Positions 14,910-26,900 of a DNA stretch of 64,000 nucleotides are shown piece by piece. The DNA is from Tubulanus polymorphus (Eukaryota; Nemertea; Palaeonemertea; Tubulaniformes; Tubulanidae). Within the stretch, counting starts at the first letter, position 1. Each line of letters opens with the position of its first letter. The position numbers were made by a program, and so were the translations under genes. The stretch covers positions 25,580,153 through 25,644,152 of the forward strand of contig NC_134028.1 of the NCBI RefSeq assembly GCF_964204645.1. The letters are read 5' to 3'. Under the pieces are notes generated by a model. The model had not been told where the DNA came from. It searched no databases and was given only the letters and a program-made list of their open reading frames with translations.

Positions 14910-17900
14910 TCAGTAGAATTCCTCCTCGTCTTCCTCCTCAGCTTCTGCACCCGATTTCTTTTTCGAATTTCCCGCAGAATTCTGGTTTTTGATTTGTTCT
15001 TGGTTATTATACATTTCGGCGACCTGAAACAGCAGATATCAATAATCAGTTTAAAATGCTCATTATTCGTGAATCGATGGCTCTACTGACCGTGAATCGA
15101 TGGCTCTACTGACAGTGAATCGATGGCTCTACTGACAGTGAATCGATGGCTCTACTGACAGTGAATCGATGGCTCTACTGACAGTGAATCGATGGCTCTA
15201 CTGACAGTGAATCAATGGCGCTACTGACAGTGAGTCAATGGCTCTACTGACAGAGATGGCTCTAAGGTGGCTCTAAGGACAAAGATGGCTTTACAGACAG
15301 TGAATGGCTCTAGTCTACTGACCTGTGCACTGGACGTTGCCTCTTCTGGTTTCTTGTCATCTCTTATCCGTAGAAACCGTGGAAAACGCAACGAAATTCC
15401 CTTCTCTGGATCAACCTGAAGCGAAAAATCCGACCGAGTTAAATAATTCAAACAATGAGATTTTAGAAATTCGGTTTTCAAATTGTTTTACTTACAAGAC
15501 CGGCTGCTGCCATATGATTAGGAGATATAGACAAATCTGCAGCCTTTATCTCCCAAACCTGCACCGCATCAAACCAATCATCAGGCTCATGACTGTTGTC
15601 AAATCTATAATACGCTTTCGGCTTTTCGATGAGATGCTCTTTGAAGAATTTTGTATGTTTTTCTAAATCATCATCTTTGAAACCAGTTCCAATCTAGAAA
15701 TTATTACTCATTTAATGAGCCATTCATCCAGCAAATATAGGGGAGGCCACTGACCGACAATTTACAAATTCACTAAGTTTTCCCCGATTCATTCATGTGA
15801 TTACACAAAATCCCCTGTGTCAATCGAGATATTTCTTGTTTAAAATTTTACAATTTGTTCATTTTCTATGAATAACACATTGATTATTAAGAATAACATA
15901 TCCAAATTCCCAAGGTTTACCAGGTTTTTTGCAAAATTTGTCAAATTCCAAGTGTTTTCCTGATTTTTAAAAAGATTTTCCGATTTCCTGAGTTTTCCAG
16001 GCCAGTTGCTACCCTTAAATAAATCGCAATTATTTCCATGAAGCTTTCGAACCTATGCATACCTTACAGATCGACTGGAATTCTTCATTTTCTTCGTCAT
16101 AACAAGCCAATAGGAAACCGCCGTAACGACCCGTTCGTTTACCTGTTCCATGATAACCCCCGATTGGTACTACGTCCAATGTATCACCAACACCATCCAA
16201 ATAATCCTTCTTCAACTATGACAATAACACAGAATACACTATATTGACAAGGGGAAACATTAATTGTCTTACACGCAACAGAAAATATGATCTTTGTGAT
16301 ATGATCAATTTTACAAAGATCTTTTTCAAAAGACTTTTGATTTCCCTAATCCTCAACTCTAGGCAGAATTAACTGTATTTCTAGGCGGATAAATACCTTC
16401 AGCCAATTGTGAGATCGCTTCGCAATTTCATAGGTGGCGTCTTTGTCTAATGTCTTTACCATCAAGCCTTCACATTTTCCTGAAATAACGAGAACAAAAA
16501 ATATTTACACGAAAACTCCGCGGATATCGGTACGATATTTACGAACGAAATCATAAGAGCTAAAAATACCTCTTATCGATTCCTCCAGGAATTCCGATAT
16601 TTGATCGGTATCCGACGATATCATCGTGGTAGCGAACACGAACTCTCCTTCGATTTCGTTGAACGATGAATGAAGAAGTTCGCGTCGTTTCCTGAACGGT
16701 TCTCGCACGAGCGACTCGCCGTTCAAACATAACAGATCAAACGCGTAAACGCAAACTTGAACTTTTATCTGGGACGAATCGGCGTCCTGAAGATAACGAC
16801 AAATTTCATTTAACAACCGAATCCAATAGATGGCGAAGTCGTCATTACAAAATGCTTCATTTCATTCATAGATTTACCTTACGTTTTCTTGTGCTCAGTA
16901 TTTGAAACGGTAGAATTTGTTTTTGTTCTTTATCCCAGGCAACGGCTTCTGAATCTATGATACACGAAGTGACGCCTTCCTTGAGGACATTCGGAATCCT
17001 AGCGATGATATCCGGGTATTTTGACGTGTTGTCCTCAGAGTTGCGACTATATATGTGAACTTTCCCGTCTTCTAAGAGATGTATCTACAAATATAGATCT
17101 ATTTGACAGATCTATTTGGGTGGCCACTTACCTAATTTAGAAATCCCTCGAGTTTTCAATGTTATAACACAAAATTCCCTGAATAGTTCTGCGGCAGGTG
17201 AATGGAGAAATTTTCTTGGTTTAAAATATTACTATTGATTCATTTTTCCTGAATTACTTATTGATCAAGTAACACTTGGTCAATAACGTATCTAAATTCC
17301 CTGGGTTTTCCTGGTCAGTGGCCACCTTGTTCGATCTACAATTGCCAAAACAACTTATAACTTGTAGGGATTGAAGAGTTTTAAAGTAAGGCCGTACCTG
17401 GGCTCTTTCCCCATCATACTTCCATTCACAGGTGAAATCTGCATCTTCAAATCGTTGGAATATTTCAGAAACGCCTTTAGAAGGATGCGCAAGCATAGGC
17501 TTTAAAGGTGTACCTGTAACAACAGCATTAAATATAGGTATCAAAAATCACATTTTCTGGAAACCTCTAGAATCCATTTTTATTCACGTGGACTTACCAG
17601 GAGCAAGTTTACAATGCTTGGGAAGTTCTTCGAGACCTGATTTCAGTATAGCAGGAATAATAGCACCATAGTTAGGACATTCACTAAAACAATATAACAA
17701 CAAACATATTGCCTTATTTAATTCCATAGATCAATAAACAAATCGAGGGTCTCCGCCTGCTCACCAGTAAGTGGTTTTAACGAGTAAAGCAGCTTTTTCC
17801 AATGTTTTCTTCCAAACATCGGCTCCAACTCCTTTACTGGCATCGAGTATCTGCGGTGGATAGTCTGAATAATATCCACATAGAGGACAGATTATCATTA

Positions 17901-20900
17901 TTATTATCATCATTATCATCAGCATTTTTTGTCTCATTGTCTCATTTATACAATTTTTCATAGAGGGCATCCTTCCCTCAAGGTACAGCTCTTAGGGCTG
18001 TGAGGTGTCCTCCTCAAATATGTAAAATTTCCAATCTATATGTAATTAATCATAACATTGTTGGCATTCATACTAATGTTTACATATTTGAGAAATAATT
18101 CATTCATTTATTCATTGGCAATGTTTACCGTTCATATAACAACAAACCTTGACAAGGTGGGGTATACGCCAGCGCATGCCCCAGTGACACCAGCACAGAC
18201 TGTTCAGCTAAACCGATGCGTAACTTGCCGCCTAAAGATCGTATCAAATATCTCGCTTCCGAATGTCTACAAGCCGTAAACATGCCTTTTATTTTGTCGA
18301 TTTTCTTGTTCATCACCTGAAATCAGCGACAGCATTAACAACTGAGGAAACACTGAATGAAATAACGATCAACAATAGAAATCAAACATCGCGTGTTGCG
18401 CTCTTACCGCGTTTCCACTCATCATCGCGATCTCTTTAAGAGTCTTGAAAACATTGGGTATCGTCAATTTCGGGGGAGCGAACATCGTTCGTTGATTACT
18501 GCGACTACTTTCAGCGACGATTCCTAAATCACCTTCTTCCTTCACATCCGCTCGTATCTTATCGACACTTCGACCTAAAGCACAGACATTTTGATCATAT
18601 AATAAGTTGTTCATCAGCAGAAACATCATCAGGATTTTTGGCCACTTTTATTCGGGCTTTTTCCCCGACTTTCCCTGAGTATTCCCTGACATGCACATTA
18701 TTTTCCCTGACTTGATCTGCTCAATTAACGCAGTGAAATATGTAAGACATAGATGTAAACTGTATGATTTTACGCGCGATCTAGCAATCTCAACAAATTT
18801 TCGTGATTTTACTCAAGAAAAGAAAATTCCTCGACTTTTCTCCAGGTAAGTGGCCAACCCGTTTAATTCTTACCTGTAGCTTGAGCAATAGCTTTTACGA
18901 GTACTAGATCACCGATACCGAGCTCAACGCCTTCGTACGCCGGAGCCAGTTGATTCAGACATAAATATACGGATGCTAACAAATCATTTGGAGAAAGCAC
19001 GATCACGGATCGGAAAAAATTTCGCAAAGATTCGATATTCTTCAGCCTGAAAGAAGACAAATATTCTCTGGTCCTGATGTTGGAGTTATAACGAGCTTTG
19101 ATTATATTCAACTTGTAGTTTTAAATTCTGTTTTTATTGTAATAAAGCGTACGAACCTCGCGCTTTCAGCCTCAATAGCTTCAAACGTCCTCGCAATTGC
19201 AAGATATGGAACCCTAAAACAAAGCGTAGAAGCAACCATTGAATGATTAACCCTTTCTGGGCTCTGACTAATCAATATCTGAAAGTGCTGGAGATAATTT
19301 GAAAATTTAAAAAAAATTCCAGCCCAGTGTGCTAACGGGAATACCACTGTAGTGCGTCTACATCAGCGGTGCGGTGTATCGTTAGTTACTAATACATATA
19401 TTTGATTATGATTGACAGGAACTACCATCATTCGATAGAGATTAAAACTAATCATATATATACACCGCGATGAGGTCCATCACTGATCTGCACCGCACTG
19501 CGGTGTAGACGCACTAAAGGGTTAAAGGTCTCTTGAGCATGAGAATTACAAAGAAACATGATTTCTAATTCTTCAGAGAATACGTATTTTCAGACGTACT
19601 TGTCACCGTGTTTCCAGCAAGCATCGTCTATCGGGTGATATTTAGACTTGTTCGGTTGATATGAATCACTTGAAGTATCGGTTTCATTCTTGGAAGAGGA
19701 TCCTCCGAAGAAAAAACTGAAAAAATACACAAAACAAAGAATATATATATATACATATATATATACATATATTTATATATAAAGTCAACGAGAATAGATC
19801 TTCTTCTTTTTTTTTCTGAACCAGGTGACTCACCGATCAACGATACGAAAAGGTTCTTTACGACGAAGAAAAACTTTGAAAATTTTTGTGAAAAGTGAGA
19901 ATCAAGAGACTTATTATATCCTAATTACTGTAGATTCCACCTAAATTGGTACTGTTTATCTCATTACTTTATTAATTCAGTGGTTTTGTAAGCAAATTTG
20001 TATCCTTTACACAACGTAAACTTGGTTTTCTAATTTGGTAACCGCCTAATTGGGTCAAACAATAAATCAGGTCTCAGCTGTACTGATTTAGGGGTAGTCT
20101 ACTGTACAATTACAAACATATCTGTTTGCCTAGTTCTCAAAATTGAAGGAGTTTTAAAGGAGTTTCCGGCATTAAGCTCAAATTAAAGGAGTTTCAAGCA
20201 CCTTCAAAAGTATTTTCCGTTTTGAAAGGAGTTTTTGAGGCATCAAGAAGTCGAAGGGACCCTGCCAAAGTCTACGGAGTAGCAGAATTAATTGATTAAG
20301 CTACATAATGATATTTGACGTTGGCGTGGTCCAATTAGTCACGATAGCGAACGCGGTATATAAATCATATGCTGGTCAAAGCTATTACGGCATTTATTGC
20401 CGACTAAAACCAACAGCAACGATACGGCACCGATCGATAAAACAAATGATTGTCTCAAACGATCGGTGGATCAATTGACGAACCACGAACGAGAATTTAT
20501 AGGCGACGGTATCGGGTTTAATTCGTTTTAATCAACAAACACCGGGCGATTTACTTTTAACTTTCATTCTCAGATCGATCGGGTGAACGTCTGCCCGAGT
20601 CGACAATGGACGGGCGGGCGGCGAGGGACGCCTCAATGACGTAACACCAGAGAAATAGCACAATACAATAACGCTTAGTAACAATAGACAGCGAACACGC
20701 GCCGAGATAGCGAAGCCTACGAGATGTTCTATTCGTTCTAAAAGCTTCTAGATACATTTGTGATGGAAATGCTTTCAGATAACGTCGCGTATGGAACAAA
20801 CGCCGCCGAGACAGAAAAGAGCTTCTTACATTTCACTCCACTCGAGTACGTTAAAAGACCTCAAAAGGCTCGCGTTCTTAATCACCGAACAGCTAGAGAT

Positions 20901-23900
20901 GGAACAAGTTACAAAACCGCACGCAAATCTTTTGTGGCATCTTTTCGTCGGCGAGTCACGAATTTTTACCGACGACAAACCGATAACAGTTCGCGAATTT
21001 CTTAAATCGATTCGATTGATGAATATATTTTACGTTTCGATTAGAGCGCGCGACTCCAGTCAAAACCTGTCAGAATTTGAAATATCCCCGCACGACGCGC
21101 GGAGGCGTCGAGAATGAAAATTTGAATCGGACAGAAATTGATGACGATTTTAGCGCGCGCGCGGAAACAGTATCGTATTTCTTTTCAACTCAGGTCCGAT
21201 GTCATAAGTCAAAAAGCTTAACAAAATCTGTCTAGTAATTATGGCAATACGTGCCTTAAGAAAAAAACAAAATTTCTTCATTCTTAAAGTTACCTCCACG
21301 ACCGGTTCGTAACGTGCAATAATTAAAAACGTTAAGATGTGAGACACGTATTTTGAAAAAGAAGATTATTAATTCAAGGTCCGTACAGATCAGTCGTTCC
21401 CGGAGAAAATTTCAAAGCGTCAGCATCATTTTCATATCCCAATTATAGCAGACTCCTCCTGAATTCTGTTTAACCATTAATTCAGTGGTTTTGTAAGCAA
21501 AACTTAATCCTTAACACTACGTTAACTCATTTTCTAATTTGGTAACCACCTAATTTGTGTAAAATCCAGGTCCTGGCCCAGGGCTCGTCTACTGTACAAC
21601 TAAAAACTAGACACAAGATCCTAACAGCCTATTTCAAAAAACAAGAAGGGGTTTTAAAAGAGTTCCAGGCATTTTGTTCAAATCAAAGGAGTTTCAAACA
21701 CCGTTAAAAGTAGTTTCCATTTTTAAGGAGTTTTAAAGGAATCAAGGAGTCGTAGGGATGCTGAAATTCTAACCTTTGTGACAAATTTATAGTGTGGAAT
21801 GATTAAAAACATGGATATGCAAGACACGTATTTAAAGAAAAAGAAGATTATCAGTTAGAATTCCAAACCAGCACCAGCCGCAGCAGTATCACCCGCTTGC
21901 TTAGAATATGCATTGAGGTTTCGATTCAATTTTCATCAGATCGATTCCCAGATTCGATGTTTAATAGACCGTAACTGCGCGATAAAATCATTTTTCCAGT
22001 CGCAGCGCGCCTCGAAGCATAGAAAACGAAATACGAAATAAATCTTCCGTCTTGAAATGAAAGCAAAGTCCGTGTGACTGAGGGTTTCATACGCAGGGTC
22101 GATCTGTAACGCGGTTTTCTGGCTCTGCCTTTACTATAAGAAAAAGGTATAACATTTTTGCCAAAACCTTACGCCCATCTTCTTGGAAATAAGGTTATCA
22201 TTTTTATCAAAATCTAACCTATTTTTGGAAATCGCATATTTTTTAAAAAGTTTGCAAAAACCATTGACGAGGAAAACTCTGCTTGCGGTTAATGGCTTAT
22301 CCGGGTAATGCCCTTTCATTTCTTTTGGACCCGACCTTTTTATTTCCTAGATCCCCGCCAGTGATGATATTCATTTAACCATTTTGCTTCTACTTTGCTT
22401 GAGAGAACGCGCAAATGGGTCTTGAGGGAACTCGACAAAACAATCACTAAATTTCAACTATTTATGGTTAGCTGTCTAAAATCAATACAAAGAGCTGCCG
22501 TTTGAGGAAACATTTTGTGTAAAGCTCATTAACGGGAACACGTTTCATCGGCGCTTTTTTTCACGAGCAATTCAGCTTTAATTAAAACTATGACAGATTG
22601 ATGTGAAGAGAACTCTCTCTTTCCTCTCATCCTCTCATCTTCCTCCCTCTCTTCTCTCTCACCTCTATCCCCCTCCCTCCCCTCTCCTCTCCCCCTCCCT
22701 CTCTCCTCTTTCTCCTAACCCTCTGATCTTTCTCCCCTCTCTTACTCACCTCATTCTCTCCTCTCCCTCTTTCTCCTGCTCCCCCCTCTCTCTCACCTCA
22801 CTCTCCCCTCTCCCTCTCTTTCTCGATAATGCGTTGAATGGAGGTGTGTCGAAACGGAAATCTGTCACCGATTTCCACGACGATGACGATTCAGACAACA
22901 ATAAAATCACTGGGCAACGACGAATGACGACCAGCTCGTGTGTGTGTGTGCGCGCACGCGGTTTACAGAACAGAGTATAATCAATGCGTACATCGTGTGA
23001 ATAAAATATCTTCAGAAACTTATTGAAGAATGCGATATTGACGCAGTTCACAGCGGAAATTCATTCTATACACAATCATGATCGCAATTCAGGTAGGTGA
23101 TCAAATATTATATATTTCTATCAACAGAACAGTTACTATGACAACTTTTGAAAGTCATGTGACATATTAAGGGTATTTTTGATTATTGAAAATGCACATT
23201 TCGACGCATATTAGCAATTCAGCCATCTATAGCATTTGAAATTTGCAGATGGGTTAGATGCATTTTACAGCATTCTAAAGTGGAAATTTAAATGACAAAT
23301 AATAGAAGAAAGGTCTTTAAGATTCCATGTAATAAGGCAGGAAAAAGTGTTCGTTCAGAAAAGGGCAACTCAAAACATTCAAACAGTCTTGTACAAAGCC
23401 CACAAGAATCTGTGCCTGTGTTATGTTTTTTTTCATTATGCACTTGAAGATGATTCTTTTTTTGCATAAATGAAACGTCTTCAAGGAGAAAGTTCTTTTT
23501 TGAAAATGCTTCAAATAGGATTCGTGCCCTGCCTTAGTACAGGGAACAGAATCACAGAAAATGTTCGATTAATTTTTCTCGTCCTTCCACTTGCATAGGT
23601 ATTTCAAAACCTACTGAGTTCATGCTGCAGTTACATGAGATTTCAGTAGTAAACAGGACTTTTTAACAATTTCCAAATATTATTTCTATTAATAAAATGT
23701 TAATTTTGAAAGCGAATTAACAGCCTGCATACAATATCATTAAATTTCTGTAAAAAATTGAAAATACATTATCCCAGATATTCATCATCAAACGAATTAG
23801 AATTTCTCTTAAATCTATGTTACTGTTGAGCATAGCGATCGGATTCCAACCGTTTTGGATCAAAACTTTTTTTGAAGAAAAAGCACTATAAATCTAGTTT

Positions 23901-26900
23901 ATTGTCGAGACATAACCAAAGGTATGTGGAGCAAAAATCCATCAGCGAATGAGACATTCGGACAAGACTCTGTTTTATGGGGCTTTTATCAGAAAACGTT
24001 ATATCAATAATAATCAGTTAATGCACTTCTGGCGGTCATCAATCTCGATCGCGACTATGTATCGTACTTTCAAGGTTCGTCCTTCCTTCCAATAACAACG
24101 GGTAACAATTCATGAATAAACATAACCATGATTGATTTCATCGTCGTCGTCATCGACAGCTCGAAACGGCTGAAAGTTTGTCGAAACCGAACAAAAGACA
24201 ACGTCATGAAATATTACTGTCGCTTTTCACTGTGAATTCGACGGCGAGATGAAACCTGGTTTCTATATCGCGATATTGATTACATAGACGCGCGTATTGT
24301 TGCGAAATTTACGTTAATAATTCAGTCGATTACGACAGTGAATTAGAATTCATCGGTAAATGAAATAGATAGCGGCGCAATCATAGGTGCGCAACGCTTC
24401 CGTATAAAGTGAAGCCAAAGAAATTTTAGTTCGAAACTAAAGCCGTGATTACGAGGAGACAATTTTGCCCGGATTAGGCCCAGGATTCAAGTGCCTCATT
24501 AGAGAGCGCGTTCATACATGAACCACTGGCCTGATTTGGCAACTATAAGAACAGTTTTTCCAAGCCAAATTGGCTCAGGCCAAAAATGTTCTCGTGATCC
24601 CGACTTATGTTCAGTTTGTAGCAATCAGGCTGCGACAAGTCAGCACTTTCTAAACTTTTTAAAGCACTTGCAGGATATCACCAGAAAAATTAGCACTAAT
24701 CAGGACCTATCGTAAATTTTTCCAAAAGTAAATACTATTCAGAATTGGTCAGACTCAACCTGTATGGGTAGATCATAAGCGTGAGAAAAAGTGACCAATT
24801 CATACGCACAATTTCAACAACAGGGGTCAGTTGCACAGGCCGGTCTAAGACCATCTTAGTTCTAAAGCCAATCCATACGACCATTTTCTTAAGATTTAGC
24901 TGTAGCTGAAGCTGTATCTGTCCATGACATCCTGATATTTGCACGCGGCACTTATTGAACGCACACGCGGTCACTGCGTCACACAATTCATCGCGTCTTA
25001 ACAAAAGTTTCTAGCCGTGGCCTCTTAATCAGGAAACGGGATAATGACAAAAGGTTCAATCAGAAAGTTAATCCTATCGCGGATTCGTAAAGAGGATTAC
25101 AGCGCTTTATTTCAGCCTTGTCGACTGATTGATCTCTTCACGCGCGAGACAAAAAGCTGCAGTAGCTACTTCAACTCACAGCCACTTAAAACATGTGTTA
25201 CACACAACTCACAATCAGCGGTCCTTAGTGCGGGCTGACCACGCATTTTCTTGACTTAATAAACTTTGAGCTGATCACCGGGGTCCAGGGTCCAGTTCCA
25301 CAGTTGCGAGTTAAGATTTGACCCTGAGTTAACTCATTGAAAATGAACTAACTTTAACTCAGAGTTAACTCTAACTCAGAACTGTGGAACTGGGTCCAGT
25401 TCTACAGTTCCGAGTTAAGATTTAACTCTGAGTTCAATCATTGAAAATTAACTTACTTTAACTCAGAGTTAACTCTAACTCACAACTGTGGAACTGGGTC
25501 CAGATATATATTCTAGAAATCAAATCGAATGATTGTCCAAAAAAAATTACTTGCGATAGCAAAAGTAAGCACTTTTTGAATTTGGTGTGAAAAGTGATAA
25601 TTTTTTAAATCCGCTGATGAAATTTTCCTCGTAGTTCTAAGTTTGACTACTATCTACAGAAAACGATTCCCCCCCCCCCGAATAATATGATATAATACGC
25701 ATCCAGAAGATTTATATATCGTTATCTGAAATCTGTCCCCAGACAAAAACCTCGAATACATTCACGAGAAACTATTCAGCAGAATACCTGCAATAAAACA
25801 CTAGATTCTCAGATCACTCGCGAGAGATTAAAGCGCTCACATATCAACCTTCCTATATCGAGGGGTCGTCACTTGGCATTTACAGATAACATCTTAACGC
25901 ACCAAATGGACCTCTCAATCATAAAAATATCATGAATACTAAATGACATTTGTCAATAGTTAATCGTTAAAAGGTAATGGCCACGGATGTGAGGGAGAGG
26001 GAGAGTTAGAGGGAGAGGGGGAGAGGGAGGGAGAGAGGGAGGGAGATAGGGAGAGAGAGGGAGAATGGGAGAGGGAGAGAGGGGGGAGAGGGAGAAAGGG
26101 AGGGAGAAAGGGGGAGAGAGGGAGAGGAAGAGAGAGAGAGGGAGAGAGAGAGAGAGAGAGGGAGATAGGGAGAGAGGGGGCGAGAGAGAGGGAGATAGGG
26201 AGAGAGAGGTGTAGCATGTGCTAATCCTGCGGCTGCTGTAACGCGAGCATCAACATCATCCCTACAGATCCGTCATCCCTGGATATATCAGGAGTTTGAC
26301 TGAAAAGATTTCAAGGAAGCTCTGCATCGCTTTCAAAGCCTAATTACTATGGACTCCTCCTAAATCGGCACTTGCATATTTTGGTAGACTGGTAATTATG
26401 TGCTTTTGTAAGCAAATCTTTATCCTATACATTACCTAAACTCAGGCCTCAAACCGCCTCATTGGGTAAAAGATTCCACGTGCCAACTAACTGTACTGAT
26501 TATGGAGTAGTTTACTTACAAACAAGACAACAATTTTCAATTGCCTACTTCTCAAAATTGAAGGAGTTCCAGGCATCTTTAAAAGCATTTTCCGTTCAAA
26601 AGGAGTTTCTAAGGATTGAAGGAGTCGTAGGGACCGTGATAGAGGTCTACGTCAACGCGAGAATCAATCTCGCTCGCTCACGCACGGCGACTAGATTCGA
26701 GAAAATCTGATTAACAATCGGCCAGTCGTCGGTAACGATTTCAATCGATCGTAACCGAATTCTCGGTCGGTCGAAAATTAAACGATTCACAATTCGACGA
26801 CGCGCTTAATTTCATACATGCATAATTCATCGGGGAAACTTCGTCGCTGGTTTATATTCACTAATTGGCCGAGACGCACGTTTTTCGTACGAACGTCGAT

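Noticed and set aside
25960-26217. Ser/Pro/Leu-rich minus-strand frame
   Set aside because: Created entirely by the GGGAGA-type simple repeat.
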